A DNA stretch of 51,286 nucleotides from Faecalibacterium sp. (GCA_020025825.1 JAHHRL010000011.1:1-51286); one strand, 5' to 3'. Shown: positions 1 to 8,526, counted from the stretch's first letter. The notes: generated by a model from the letters alone, not told the origin. Numbers and translations: made by a program.

Positions 1-49
1 TGTTATCGTTGCCTTCGCCGTACCAACGGAAACCCATTTGCATTGGCAT
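1..49 (-). CDS. uxuA: mannonate dehydratase, N-terminal fragment (cut by window edge)
   Basis: Only the first 16 codons are in the window. They read MPMQMGFRWYGEGNDN, which matches the characteristic N-terminus of mannonate dehydratase (FRWYG motif), the enzyme that converts D-mannonate to 2-keto-3-deoxygluconate in glucuronate breakdown. The start at 49 is preceded by GGAGG at 59-63 with a 9-base spacer; an internal ATG at 43 would be too far away. The gene diverges from the AraC regulator at 273. Identification rests on a short stretch, so it is probable rather than certain. Confidence 0.6.
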   Translation of the reverse strand, partial: MPMQMGFRWYGEGNDN

Positions 50-142
50 AAATGTATACCTCCATTTTTATTTTATGGCGTTGGTTCCTGTGCTTGCCAC
101 ATCGGAAATCACGCCTGCTACACGAAACATGCTGCAAAATGA

Positions 143-159
143 TTGCACGATAGGTGCAA
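143..159. promoter_or_regulatory. inverted repeat in uxuA leader (operator candidate)
   Basis: TTGCAC-GATAG-GTGCAA is a perfect 6-bp inverted repeat with a 5-base centre. It lies about 20-35 bases downstream of the likely uxuA transcription start (the -10-like TATACT is at 184-189 on the minus strand). Position and symmetry suit a repressor operator; the binding protein is unknown. Confidence 0.35.
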
Positions 160-197
160 ATTTTGATGAATTGTGCTAATGCGAGTATACCATGCGG

Positions 198-244
198 AAT
201 CGCAATAAAAAATGCGATTATTGTTTGACGGATTGCGATTATTG
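198..244. promoter_or_regulatory. AraC-type half-sites in the uxuA/araC intergenic region
   Basis: GCGATTATTG occurs at 214-223 and again at 235-244, exactly 21 bp (two helical turns) apart. The core AATCGCAAT at 198-206 is the exact inverse of ATTGCGATT at 232-240. The minus-strand -10-like TATACT (184-189) has no good -35, so direct repeats just upstream fit activator binding at the uxuA promoter. The same sites sit just upstream of the araC start, which suggests autoregulation. Repeats are seen directly; the binding role is inferred. Confidence 0.5.
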
Positions 245-272
245 CTGTAATCTATAATATGGAGGTGAAACC

Positions 273-1133
273 ATGGCAAATCGTGCACATCGCTTTGACA
301 GCCGTCAAAGTATGAACAATAAACAATTTGAAATATTCCACTATCGGGATAAAATGATGGAAACAGTCGGCGTGCATCATCATGATTATTTTGAGGTGTA
401 TTTTTTATTAGGCGGCACGGTTAGTTTTCAGGTAGAAGGCAAGCTGTTTTTATTGGAGCCGGGCGATTTACTGTTAATCAATCCGCAGGAACTGCATCAG
501 GCGAAGGTTGGCTCGGACGCTGTGTACGAACGTTATGTATTATGGATCAATCGTAACTATCTGATTCAATTGGGGGAGAATCAGGCCGATTTGGCGGAAT
601 GCTTCGACCAGCAGATTCCGGGGCATACAAACTTGCTGCGCCCGGATAAAATGCAGCGTGCTGTATTGCAGGAATTGCTCAAAAAAATCAATGATGAATT
701 TTACAGCGAAAGTTCGGACAGCAATTTGTATGCACAAGGGCTTTTGCTGCAATTTATGGTAGAGGTAAACCGCTTGACACGCACCAGTACACAAACGCAA
801 AAAAAGGTAGAAGAACCGGACCTGATTACACGGGTGCTGGCTTATATCGGCGCACATTATCAGGAAACTCTGACCCTGGAGCAGATTGCGGCAGAGTTTT
901 ATGTAAGCAAATATTATCTGGCGCATGAGTTCAGCCGCCGTGTGGGTACCAGTGTGTACCGGTATATTACCTTTCGCCGTTTGATGCTGGCAAAGGAGTT
1001 GATTGCGACGGGCATGACCCCGGGCACAGTGTACCAAAACTGTGGATTCGGAGACTATGCAAATTTTTACCGTGCCTTTAAGGCGGAGTACGGAATCAGC
1101 CCAAAAGAATTTGCAAGGCGCATGAATTCGTAA
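273..1133 (+). CDS. AraC family transcriptional regulator with N-terminal cupin sensor
   Basis: 286 residues. Residues about 30-110 form a cupin-like sugar-sensing domain (VGVHHHDYFEVYF, then LEPGDLLLINPQELHQA). Residues about 185-284 contain the two helix-turn-helix motifs of AraC/XylS proteins, ending in the conserved GFGDYANFYRAFKAEYGISP block. The start is fixed by GGAGGTG at 261-267. It diverges from uxuA, so it probably controls uronate utilisation through the half-sites at 198-244; the effector is not shown by the sequence. Confidence 0.85.
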   Translation: MANRAHRFDSRQSMNNKQFEIFHYRDKMMETVGVHHHDYFEVYFLLGGTVSFQVEGKLFLLEPGDLLLINPQELHQAKVGSDAVYERYVLWINRNYLIQLGENQADLAECFDQQIPGHTNLLRPDKMQRAVLQELLKKINDEFYSESSDSNLYAQGLLLQFMVEVNRLTRTSTQTQKKVEEPDLITRVLAYIGAHYQETLTLEQIAAEFYVSKYYLAHEFSRRVGTSVYRYITFRRLMLAKELIATGMTPGTVYQNCGFGDYANFYRAFKAEYGISPKEFARRMNS

Positions 1134-1160
1134 TGATTTTGTGTAAAAATAAAATAATAC

Positions 1161-1189
1161 TGGAAAATTGTATGATAATGCGTTATAAT
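1161..1189 (+). promoter_or_regulatory. promoter for the YwaF-like gene
   Basis: TGGAAA (1161-1166), a 17-base spacer and TATAAT (1184-1189). The leader also holds a 17-bp palindrome, GCAGGTTT-g-AAACCTGC (1232-1248), with no T-run, so it may be an operator or RNA hairpin rather than a terminator. Confidence 0.5.
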
Positions 1190-1270
1190 GTGGGACATGT
1201 CACCAAGAAATGTCAGAAATTCAGTAAAAATGCAGGTTTGAAACCTGCGAAGTGAATAGTGTGAGGACTT

Positions 1271-2128
1271 ATGAAAGATTTTAATTTCCTGATGAACAAC
1301 TTTTTTACCCACAAGGATTACTTACCGCCTGCCGACCAGATTCCCGGCACGCTGTTTACCCCGTTGCATTTTGTGTTTGAAGCTATCGTTCTGCTGTTTT
1401 TGATTTCGTCTGCTGTTTATGTTTCCAAGCGCAAACACCTGATAAAACCTGTGTTTACGGGAATTTTATTTACCCTGTTAGCTTTGGAAGTAGCTATTGT
1501 TACATGGGATAGTGTGGCAGGAAAAACAATCGGTTTTGACCTGACAACAAACCTGTCGCTGTATCCGTGCAGCATATTTATGTACGTAATGCCTTTTGCA
1601 ATTTGGGGCAAGGGCAATGTAAAAAAAGCAGCTTGCGGTTATGTTTGTACCTTAGGTCTGCTGGGTGCGCTGATTAACTTTATCTATCCGATAGCACGCC
1701 TGATGGATTACTCCTGCATCTCCTTTGCAGCGTTCCATACATTTATTTACCATGGCTGTATGCTGTTTACCTGTCTGGTAATGCTCATGTCCGGCTATCA
1801 TCGTTTTACGGGAGTTACCCGTTGGTGGCAGATGTTTTTAGCCAGCTTGCCGGGCTTGCTGATGTCTATTCCGGCTAACATCATCAACTATTCGCCGATT
1901 CAGGCAGACTATATGTACTTTACAGGTCAGCATTTTATCGTGGCAAATATTTTCAAAAATTCCAGCCCGATTCAGATTACCTGTATTTTGTATGTGCTGT
2001 ATCTGGTTGTGCCCGCCTGCTTCTACCTGCCTTCTTGGATTGGCAACAAGGTAAAAGCAAGCCGTGAGGAAAGGGTAACGTACACCGTACCGATGCAGGA
2101 TATGGCAATCGGCTCCGGAGAAGTATAA
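1271..2128 (+). CDS. YwaF/TIGR02206-type integral membrane protein
   Basis: 285 residues with about seven hydrophobic segments. It carries hallmarks of the YwaF/TP0381 membrane family: an early HFVFEAIVLLFLISS helix, a SLYPCSIFMYVMPFAIW segment and the conserved FIYHGCMLF histidine. The family function is unknown. It is a single-gene unit with its own promoter upstream and a strong hairpin terminator directly after the stop. The ATG follows GTGAGGAC, a modest ribosome binding site. Confidence 0.7.
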   Translation: MKDFNFLMNNFFTHKDYLPPADQIPGTLFTPLHFVFEAIVLLFLISSAVYVSKRKHLIKPVFTGILFTLLALEVAIVTWDSVAGKTIGFDLTTNLSLYPCSIFMYVMPFAIWGKGNVKKAACGYVCTLGLLGALINFIYPIARLMDYSCISFAAFHTFIYHGCMLFTCLVMLMSGYHRFTGVTRWWQMFLASLPGLLMSIPANIINYSPIQADYMYFTGQHFIVANIFKNSSPIQITCILYVLYLVVPACFYLPSWIGNKVKASREERVTYTVPMQDMAIGSGEV

Positions 2129-2133
2129 AATAA

Positions 2134-2169
2134 AAAGAACGCATTTACCAACAGGTAAATGCGTTCTTT
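2134..2169. terminator. bidirectional intrinsic terminator
   Basis: Perfect 16-bp stem (left arm 2134-2149, right arm 2154-2169, loop AACA) flanked by A and T runs on the two sides. It can end both the YwaF-like mRNA and the minus-strand tRNA. Confidence 0.85.
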
Positions 2170-2175
2170 TTATTG

Positions 2176-2252
2176 TGGTGGGCCAGGCAGGACTTGAACC
2201 CGCGACCAAGCGGTTATGAGCCGCCAGCTCTGACCAGCTGAGCTACTGGCCC
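2176..2252 (-). tRNA. tRNA with CAU anticodon (Ile2 or Met)
   Basis: 77-nt cloverleaf including encoded CCA: the 7-bp acceptor stem begins GGGCCAG and pairs with CTGGCCC, the D-arm starts with TAGCTCAG, the anticodon loop is CTCATAA and the T-arm holds GGTTCAAGTCC. The discriminator base is A. The anticodon CAU means either elongator tRNA-Met or tRNA-Ile2 (lysidine-modified by TilS). The anticodon stem and variable region (ACCGCTTGGTCGC) resemble Ile2 tRNAs, but sequence alone does not settle it. Confidence 0.93.
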
Positions 2253-2295
2253 ACAAAGTATGCAGTGAACAGGGCAAAACCAAGTGCACTGCACT

Positions 2296-2324
2296 AGTAT
2301 AGCAGAAAAGAGTGCGTTTTTCCA
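2296..2324 (-). promoter_or_regulatory. tRNA promoter
   Basis: On the minus strand, TGGAAA (2319-2324), a 17-base spacer and TATACT (2296-2301) lie about 44 bases upstream of the tRNA. The -35 hexamer is the same as that of the YwaF-like gene on the other side. Confidence 0.55.
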
Positions 2325-2336
2325 GAGGGAAAAATG

Positions 2337-2756
2337 TCATTTGGTGCGAATAGCCTCTAATTTTTGTGCCATAAAGCGGTCCAAAAGTTCCTGCGGGAAT
2401 ACGGGCTCCTTATAGCCAAAGGCCTCTTTACGGAAAATCAAGGTTGCAACCGTTTGCCTGCCGGGGTCCAGCCGGAGCGTGTATACCGTATCTACGGGCT
2501 GGGCAGTAGCTTGGTGCAGGGTCAGGTGTAAGGTCCAACCGCCATCGGTTTCCCTGCGTATCGTGTACACAAATTCGTCAGAGGGCAGGGGCTGATTCAG
2601 CCGGTCCATGCAAAGGTCTAATGGCAGGTCGGTACGAAATTCGCTGATGCCGGAAGGCCCATACTCTGAGCTGCGGTTTGTGTCCTGACGACGCAAAACA
2701 AAAAACATAATTGCAATAGCACCTAAAATAAACAGTGAGGAGATAGCGGCGTCCAT
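2337..2756 (-). CDS. hypothetical membrane-anchored protein
   Basis: 139 residues, not recognised. Residues about 4-22 form one hydrophobic helix (SSLFILGAIAIMFFVL) followed by RRQD, predicting a single N-terminal anchor with the rest in the cytoplasm. The remainder is a soluble domain of alternating beta-type segments (FVYTIRRE, WTLHLTLHQ, TVYTLRL, TVATLIF), resembling a small beta sheet with a C-terminal helix. An AAAGGGG ribosome binding site precedes the ATG. No paired gene suggests a role. Confidence 0.6.
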   Translation of the reverse strand: MDAAISSLFILGAIAIMFFVLRRQDTNRSSEYGPSGISEFRTDLPLDLCMDRLNQPLPSDEFVYTIRRETDGGWTLHLTLHQATAQPVDTVYTLRLDPGRQTVATLIFRKEAFGYKEPVFPQELLDRFMAQKLEAIRTK

Positions 2757-3125
2757 AGTGATGCCCCTTTCTTTTTAATTGTAGCGTATGCAGATAAGTT
2801 TACACGGAAAATCGTATAGAAAGTAGTGGAACTGCTATTTAGCGGATTCTCTGTCGAAAATGCACCTTTTCCGGAATGTCGTCATAAATCACGGCACAGT
2901 GGGTATATACCATACCAGAAGGTGTGGCAATAAAAGCAGGGAATCCGATAGCAGGAGCAGCAAGGGGGATTTTCTCCTAAATATTGTATCACACCTAAAG
3001 ATTGAATTGCTACAAAACCGTAAAATTACACCGGACAGCAGAAATGTTCATGGGTTTGTGCTATACTGTATCCGAATTACTGTTACTAAAATAGTAAAAT
3101 GGGTTGTTGCGCCCGGAGGTACGGT
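2757..3125. other. intergenic region without a recognised gene
   Basis: The 89-codon plus-strand frame here has no ribosome binding site and no recognisable composition, so I do not call it. The segment carries the leader of the minus-strand gene on the left and, on the right, an extended -10 (TGCTATACT, 3059-3067) and the palindrome at 3083-3097. Confidence 0.5.
3059..3097 (+). promoter_or_regulatory. extended -10 promoter with downstream palindromic operator candidate
   Basis: TGCTATACT (3059-3067) is an extended -10 element. About 15 bases downstream is a perfect 15-bp palindrome, TTACTA-AAA-TAGTAA (3083-3097), close to the expected transcript start of the gene at 3126. The arrangement is typical of a repressor operator; the repressor is unknown. 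Confidence 0.4.
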
Positions 3126-3635
3126 ATGAAATTACATTTTTCCAGAAGAACTTGGTATACACTGTTGGTATTGTCCGCAGCACTTAGCTTAACCGACGCA
3201 CTGGCATTACTGGCGCACGTGGATATGACGATTTTAGAAAGCCTTGCTTTTGCGGCATCGGGAATGGCAGTGTTGTTTTTGGCAGCCGAAAAGGAGCCCG
3301 GCCCGGACGGAAAGCCCGGCAAAACCGCAAATCCGCAAAGCGGCAGCTATTTTGGAGCCTTTCTGTTATTATTGCTGAGCTATGTGTTGTCTGACTGGAC
3401 AGTGGCAGCTCGCATTACATTGTTCTGGCCTGTATTGGCTTGGGTTGAAAAAAAGCGGGGGATGCCTGTAGAGCGGCAGATGCGTTTGCTTGCATTTACA
3501 GAGGTAATCCAAATTGGCTTGGTACTGGCACAGCGCAGAACAGGTTTAGGCTTGGCAGCAAGCATTTTATGGGCATTGGTTTGTGTTACACGGGGTTGGT
3601 TGGCAATTACTTTATATAAATCAAACAAGGAGTAA
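3126..3635 (+). CDS. hypothetical four-helix membrane protein
   Basis: 169 residues from the ATG at 3126, chosen because GGAGG lies at 3115-3119; a longer in-frame start at 3099 lacks one. Four hydrophobic segments are visible (TLLVLSAALSLTDALALLA, ESLAFAASGMAVLFLAA, FGAFLLLLLSYVLSDWTVA and a C-terminal pair around GLAASILWALV). The family is not recognised. The stop is five bases before the GHL10 lipoprotein start, so the two are probably co-transcribed. Confidence 0.6.
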   Translation: MKLHFSRRTWYTLLVLSAALSLTDALALLAHVDMTILESLAFAASGMAVLFLAAEKEPGPDGKPGKTANPQSGSYFGAFLLLLLSYVLSDWTVAARITLFWPVLAWVEKKRGMPVERQMRLLAFTEVIQIGLVLAQRRTGLGLAASILWALVCVTRGWLAITLYKSNKE

Positions 3636-3639
3636 CGCC

Positions 3640-4920
3640 ATGCGGATATTGAACAAGCAAATTTCAAGACGTGCCGTGCTGCAGGGGGCTGGCGTGGCTG
3701 CGCTGGCTGCACTTACAGCCGGCTGTGGAAAACAGCAAAGTCCGGCGGCAGCTTCAGAACCGCAAGCAATACAAGAAACACAAAAGCCGGACAAGATGCC
3801 GTCTGAGCAATACCGTGCCATGTGGCTTAGCTATCTGGATTGGCATCTGGTGGATTTTTCCAGCCAGTCGGCATTTGAAAAATCCTTTGAAACCGTTTTG
3901 GAAAACTGCCAGTCTTTGGGCCTGAATACATTGATTGCACAGGTGCGGCCATTTGGGGATGCACTGTATCCAAGTACGTTGTTTCCCTGGAGCCATCTTT
4001 GCACAGGCACACGTGGCAAGGACCCCGGGTTTGACCCGCTGGATTGTATGGTGCGCCTGTGCCACGAGCGAGCTATCAGCTTGGAGGCATGGATTAACCC
4101 GTATCGGCTGCGTGCTAATGCAAAAATGCCGGCGGAGTTTGCTGAAAATGATTTGCCCAACACACACCCGGAGTGGTGTGTTACGGTGGGAGAAGGCGTG
4201 TACCTGAATCCGGCAGAGCCGAGTGCGGCAGACTATGTAGTACAGGGGATTACAGAGCTGCTGGACCATTATGCGGTAGATGGCATCCATTTTGACGATT
4301 ATTTTTACCCCACTACAGAGGCAGAGATTGATGCGGCGCAATATGCTGCGGCAAGCAGTACCCTGCCGCTGGAGGAATGGCGGCGTCAGCAGGTAACCAA
4401 TTTGGTGCGTAATGCACGGGATGCAGTAAAAGCAAAAGACCCTACGCTTCGGTTTGGTATTAGTCCGCAGGGCAACCCGGACAATAACTATAATCAGCAG
4501 TACAGCGATGTGGATAAATGGATGAATGACCCGGATGGGCCACTGGTGGATTATATTTGTCCGCAGGTATATTGGGGATATGGCTATCAGCTGAAAAGCG
4601 GCAGTACCCGTTTTGCGTACGAGAACATTACGGCAGAGTGGGTAAAAATGCCCCGCAGCGAAGCCTGCGGCCTGTACTTTGGTTTAGGCGCATACCGTAT
4701 AGGAGATGGGGACGGCGGCGCAAATCCGGACAGCAAAACCCAGTGGGAGTCTGGGCATCAGCTGGCAGATATGATTTCGGATTTGACAAAACTGGGTGCA
4801 GATGGTTACGGGCTGTTCCGATATGAATTTTTGTTTGCATCAAACTATCCGGAGCTGGCGGCAGCAGAGTGCAGCGCCGTAGCAGAAAAAAACAAAGAGC
4901 TTGCAGCACAGGGCCGATAA
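3640..4920 (+). CDS. GHL10-family glycoside-hydrolase-like lipoprotein
   Basis: 426 residues. The N-terminus has a twin-arginine-like SRRAVLQG, a hydrophobic stretch and a lipobox (LTAGC), so it is probably an exported lipoprotein. From about residue 50 it reads as a GHL10 (PF02638) TIM barrel: YRAMWLSYLDWH, GLNTLIAQVRPFGDALYPS, AWINPYRLR and DGIHFDDYFYP, the last carrying the expected acidic residues. GHL10 proteins are thought to act on cell-wall or surface glycans; substrate unknown. ATG at 3640 follows AAGGAG at 3627-3632. Confidence 0.85.
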   Translation: MRILNKQISRRAVLQGAGVAALAALTAGCGKQQSPAAASEPQAIQETQKPDKMPSEQYRAMWLSYLDWHLVDFSSQSAFEKSFETVLENCQSLGLNTLIAQVRPFGDALYPSTLFPWSHLCTGTRGKDPGFDPLDCMVRLCHERAISLEAWINPYRLRANAKMPAEFAENDLPNTHPEWCVTVGEGVYLNPAEPSAADYVVQGITELLDHYAVDGIHFDDYFYPTTEAEIDAAQYAAASSTLPLEEWRRQQVTNLVRNARDAVKAKDPTLRFGISPQGNPDNNYNQQYSDVDKWMNDPDGPLVDYICPQVYWGYGYQLKSGSTRFAYENITAEWVKMPRSEACGLYFGLGAYRIGDGDGGANPDSKTQWESGHQLADMISDLTKLGADGYGLFRYEFLFASNYPELAAAECSAVAEKNKELAAQGR

Positions 4921-4978
4921 AGCCGTGTGCAGATAAAAGAGCAGGGCCTTGATAAAAAGCAAGGCGGAAGGAGAATTT

Positions 4979-5500
4979 ATGAAAAAGACTATAAAAATGC
5001 TGGCGCTGGGGCTGGCAATGGTGTGTGCGGCTTTTGCCTTGACGGGTTGTACCATTGATTTGACCGGCGGTGACGAGCCTGTAAACTCGCTGACCCGTGC
5101 AGAAACAGCGCCTGAGGATGTTACCCTGCCCGAAGGGATGGACCCGGAAGCACAGTTTGCAACCCAAATGACTGACAGCGGTATGTATATTGTGTTTAAC
5201 GGTATCAATGATAAAAAGACCGATTACTTTACGGTTCCCGGCGGCACCTTGACCATTGATGCTTCGGCAACCGGTGAAGCAACCGGCATGAAGAGCTTCA
5301 AAATCAACCTGTGGAAAAAGATGGACGGCAGCACCCAGTATGTAGACAACACTACCATTTACTACTATACCGACGGTGAGCCCCACACCTATACCATTAC
5401 AGATTTGGACCCGCAGGCACAGTATCGCATTTCTATTTCTTACGACGCATATAAATACTATATCTACGGTAAAATGCGTGTAAACGGTGCGGCAGCTTAA
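4979..5500 (+). CDS. small lipoprotein, beta-sandwich-like, unknown function
   Basis: 173 residues. Residues 1-20 are a signal peptide with a lipobox (ALTGC), so the mature protein should be membrane-tethered on the outside. The rest is rich in Tyr/Thr and alternating strands (TDYFTVPGGTLTIDASATG, HTYTITDLDPQAQYRISISY), resembling an immunoglobulin- or fibronectin-type fold. A GGAAGGAG ribosome binding site precedes the ATG. It sits between an exported glycosidase-like protein and a metallopeptidase and may be in the same transcript; no specific role can be assigned. Confidence 0.7.
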   Translation: MKKTIKMLALGLAMVCAAFALTGCTIDLTGGDEPVNSLTRAETAPEDVTLPEGMDPEAQFATQMTDSGMYIVFNGINDKKTDYFTVPGGTLTIDASATGEATGMKSFKINLWKKMDGSTQYVDNTTIYYYTDGEPHTYTITDLDPQAQYRISISYDAYKYYIYGKMRVNGAAA

Positions 5501-5501
5501 A

Positions 5502-6059
5502 ATGAAGCCGCAGCAGACAGTGCTTCGGGTAACGCCCGGCGGGATTACCTACCGTTTTACACCCAAAGCAGTAAAAAACTATAATCTGCGCCTTGGCAGG
5601 GACGGAGTGCCCCAAGTAAGTGCGCCGCCCAAAGCCCCTGTGGCAGCGGTGGATGCATTTGTGGACGGGCATACGGAATGGATTGCAAAAGCACGTGCGC
5701 ACGCTGCCGCACAGGCCCAGCGGGACGCAATGCCATTGCCGGATAAGGCAGAGGCGCTGGCGGCATTTACCGCAATGAGCGACCGGGTATTTCCGGCGTT
5801 TGCACAGGTGCTTGGCGGAAAAAAACCAACGATTTGTGTGCGGGATATGTCCAGCCGATGGGGTGTTTGCCACCTGACAAAGCGGCAAATCACCTTTGCG
5901 CTGCGGCTGTACCAAATGCCGCCTGCTGCGCAGATTTATGTAGTAGTGCATGAGTACTGCCACTTTTTGGAACCCAATCACAGCCCTGCGTTTTGGGCGC
6001 AGGTAGAGCGTATTTTGCCCGACTGGAAAGCCCGTCGGGCATTACTGCGCACCAAATGA
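5502..6059 (+). CDS. YgjP-type metal-dependent hydrolase (M48/SprT-like)
   Basis: 185 residues. The C-terminal half carries SSRWGVC followed by the zinc motif HEYCH and then PNHSPAFWAQVERILPDW, the signature of the YgjP/DUF45 metallopeptidase-like family. Two histidines and a downstream acidic or histidine residue should bind zinc. The ATG at 5502 is one base after the previous stop; a GTG at 5487 would overlap it. Translational coupling to the lipoprotein is likely. The substrate of this family is not established. Confidence 0.8.
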   Translation: MKPQQTVLRVTPGGITYRFTPKAVKNYNLRLGRDGVPQVSAPPKAPVAAVDAFVDGHTEWIAKARAHAAAQAQRDAMPLPDKAEALAAFTAMSDRVFPAFAQVLGGKKPTICVRDMSSRWGVCHLTKRQITFALRLYQMPPAAQIYVVVHEYCHFLEPNHSPAFWAQVERILPDWKARRALLRTK

Positions 6060-6087
6060 CCCTTTAAGGAAAGAGAGAACTCCCTTT

Positions 6088-7578
6088 ATGGCTGAAATAA
6101 AACAGGCGCCGCATGGCGACAAATACAGCAAGTTGGCCGGCAATACTTTGATTTTTGCTATTTCCAGCTTTTCCTCTAAACTGCTTAGTTTTTTGGTAAA
6201 ACCGTTCCTCAGTCACGTAATGAAAGAAACCAGCGTGATGGGTGTGAGCAATCTGGCAAGCCAGTGTGCAAACCTGCTGATTCCGGTGGTTTCGCTGGGT
6301 ATTTCCAATGCGGTTATCCGCTTTGGCCTTGAAAAAAATAATAACAAAAAGCAAGTGTTTACCAACAGTTTGCTTTCGATTTTGCTGGGCTACAGTGTGC
6401 TGTGGCTGCTGTGGCCTGTAGTAACAAAAATACCCACCATTGCAGACTACGGTATTTACATTTACATTTATGTGCTTACAAGCTGCCTGCGTACGCTGTG
6501 CACCCAGTTTGTGCGCAGCAGGCAGAAAAATAAGCTGATAGCCATTGACGGTGTGCTTTGTACCTTTTTGACGATGGGCTTCTACACGCTGTTTTTGCTC
6601 AAGCTGGAAATGGGTGCGGCAGGCTATCTGCTGGCTATTATTTTGGGCGACCTGTGCTCGGCAGTCTTTTTGTTCTGGAAGGCGGGCTTGGCACGCTATC
6701 TGGACTTTTCCCATATCAATACAAAGTTATGGAAAGATATGCTGCGCTATGCGCTGCCCATGATTCCGGCACAAATCAGCTTTTGGATTATCAATGCCTC
6801 TGACTTGTTCTTCGTAAAGGGTATGTGCAACGGCTATCAGGGCATGACGGGTGACGAGTGGGCAGGACTTTTATCCAGCGGTTACTGGATTCCCACTATT
6901 TTGAACACACTGGGGGTTATCTTCTACGAAGCATGGCAGATTTCGGCCGTGACAGAAGAAGATGAACGGGAAAAGTTCTTCTCTAAGATTTTCCGCATCT
7001 ACTCCGGTATTTTGTTCTGCTGTGCAGCCGGTATTATCTGGCTGTGCCAGCCGCTGATGCACGCCTTCCGTGAAAACTTCTTCCGCTCGTGGGAGTTTGT
7101 GCCCTTCCTGACGATTGCGGCAATCTTTACCTGCTTTAACCAGTTCTTCAGCAGTATTTATGTGGTTTATACCCGCAGCACAAATGCACTGTATACCATG
7201 CTGGCAGGTGCTGTGGCAAACCTTGGCTTAAACTGGCTGTTGATTAACAAGTGGGGCCCGGTAGGCGCAGCGATAGCTTCGGCTATCAGTTTGGGCATTG
7301 TGTTTGTTTTGCGTGCGATAGATACACGCCGCCTTTTGCGTGTACACTTTGCGCCGATGCGTGTGTTGATTGCGCTGGCAATCCTGCTGGCAGAGTCTTT
7401 TGTAATTTTACGTGGACTGGTTGGCTGGCAGCTGATTACGGCATTGCTGACGCTGGCTATGATTCTGTTCCAGTGGGACAGCGTGTGGGGCATGGCTCGT
7501 TTGATTCTGCCTAAGCTGTTTGGGCGCCGTGGACGTATCCTGATTGCAAAGTTGGAAAAAGGGGCACATCGTAAATAA
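6088..7578 (+). CDS. polysaccharide/lipid-linked flippase (MATE/MOP superfamily)
   Basis: 496 residues with about 12-14 hydrophobic helices. The N-terminal pattern KLAGNTLIFAISSFSSKLLSF followed by a conserved asymmetric helix pair, and the later RYALPMIPAQISFWIINASD, match Wzx/RfbX-type flippases that move undecaprenyl-linked oligosaccharides across the membrane. Which glycan it moves is not shown; no glycosyltransferases sit beside it. It ends at a strong terminator shared with the convergent gene. The start follows AAGGAAAGAGAG. Confidence 0.8.
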   Translation: MAEIKQAPHGDKYSKLAGNTLIFAISSFSSKLLSFLVKPFLSHVMKETSVMGVSNLASQCANLLIPVVSLGISNAVIRFGLEKNNNKKQVFTNSLLSILLGYSVLWLLWPVVTKIPTIADYGIYIYIYVLTSCLRTLCTQFVRSRQKNKLIAIDGVLCTFLTMGFYTLFLLKLEMGAAGYLLAIILGDLCSAVFLFWKAGLARYLDFSHINTKLWKDMLRYALPMIPAQISFWIINASDLFFVKGMCNGYQGMTGDEWAGLLSSGYWIPTILNTLGVIFYEAWQISAVTEEDEREKFFSKIFRIYSGILFCCAAGIIWLCQPLMHAFRENFFRSWEFVPFLTIAAIFTCFNQFFSSIYVVYTRSTNALYTMLAGAVANLGLNWLLINKWGPVGAAIASAISLGIVFVLRAIDTRRLLRVHFAPMRVLIALAILLAESFVILRGLVGWQLITALLTLAMILFQWDSVWGMARLILPKLFGRRGRILIAKLEKGAHRK

Positions 7579-7585
7579 AGTGCAA

Positions 7586-7622
7586 AAAAAGCCCCTGCCG
7601 ATTTGGTCGGCAGGGGCTTTTT
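7586..7622. terminator. bidirectional terminator between convergent genes
   Basis: An 11-bp GC-rich core stem (7591-7601 with 7607-7617, loop TTTGG) extended by A/T pairs on each side, serving the flippase gene and the minus-strand gene that ends at 7624. Confidence 0.85.
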
Positions 7623-7623
7623 A

Positions 7624-8526
7624 TTAGTGACGGCGGCGGCTCTCCAGTTCATCTTGCAGCTGATGCAAAATGCGAGCGCTGTGGGTGGTATTCAAGCGGG
7701 GGAATGCACGCAGTAAGCGACGGCCGCCGAAGCGGTGGTCCAGCAGATGCGAGCGCAGCTGCTTAGCACGCAATTCCAGCGCAGCACGGCGCTCCGCAGT
7801 GGCATCTTCCAAGCGGTCACCGGCATTTTCTACCGCATCACGAAGCTCGTAGCTGGCAAGCCGTGCCTGCAAGCGGACATTGTCCAAACGCTTGTCGGTT
7901 TCCAGTGCACGTGTGCCCAAATCGGTGCTGAGCTTTTCACTCAAGGATTCCATCCGCTGTGTGATGCGGTCCAGCTCTTCCAAGTCGTGGTCCAGATGCA
8001 CAGCGGTAAGGACAGAGGCTACCGTATCAATGGCAAACAGCAAATAAATGATAGCCAGCAGCCACCAGCCAATAGCGCTGGGCAGCAAACGAATTGTCAG
8101 GGTGTGTACCAACGGGTGCAGGATACGGCAGGCCACCAGTGTTCCGCCGCCCCAGCAAAGGCTGATGCCCAAGCAGATGAAGCCATTCAAATTAAAGGGC
8201 CAATCACTGTAGTCCCACCAGCGGGCGTGAAAAAGCTTGAGCATACCCCAGCCAACCAGCAGTTCTACCGAGCTGGCAAGTACCGCACCGCAAACAAACA
8301 AGGCGATATTGTACGGCCATGTGTTTACAGCCAGCAGCGGACGCAGCAACACCAAAATGCCCAGCATACCAAACCCGTAAATCGGGCACACAGGGCCATT
8401 CAGAAAGCCACGGTTTACCACTTTGCCGCTGGTAACGGTGCAGTATGCAACTTCCATGCACCAGCCCAAAAATGAGTAGGCGGTAAAGTACCATGCAATC
8501 TGATAAAAAGAATAATCGCTAAACAT
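7624..8526 (-). CDS. CmpB-like putative ABC-transporter permease (PF06541)
   Basis: 300 residues. The first about 190 residues contain five to six membrane helices, including YFTAYSFLGWCMEVAYC, RGFLNGPVCPIYGFG and YSDWPFNLNGFICL, which are the hallmarks of the CmpB/DUF1113 family. The rest is a charged, probably coiled-coil tail (DHDLEELDRITQRMESLSEKL onwards). The start at 8526 is chosen because AGGGGG precedes it; the frame stays open to 8628 but without a ribosome binding site. The family's function is unproven. Confidence 0.8.
   Translation of the reverse strand: MFSDYSFYQIAWYFTAYSFLGWCMEVAYCTVTSGKVVNRGFLNGPVCPIYGFGMLGILVLLRPLLAVNTWPYNIALFVCGAVLASSVELLVGWGMLKLFHARWWDYSDWPFNLNGFICLGISLCWGGGTLVACRILHPLVHTLTIRLLPSAIGWWLLAIIYLLFAIDTVASVLTAVHLDHDLEELDRITQRMESLSEKLSTDLGTRALETDKRLDNVRLQARLASYELRDAVENAGDRLEDATAERRAALELRAKQLRSHLLDHRFGGRRLLRAFPRLNTTHSARILHQLQDELESRRRH

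Noticed and set aside
2860..3129. 89-codon plus-strand frame in the gap before 3126
   Set aside because: No ribosome binding site, and its end overlaps the promoter, palindrome and ribosome binding site of the next gene.
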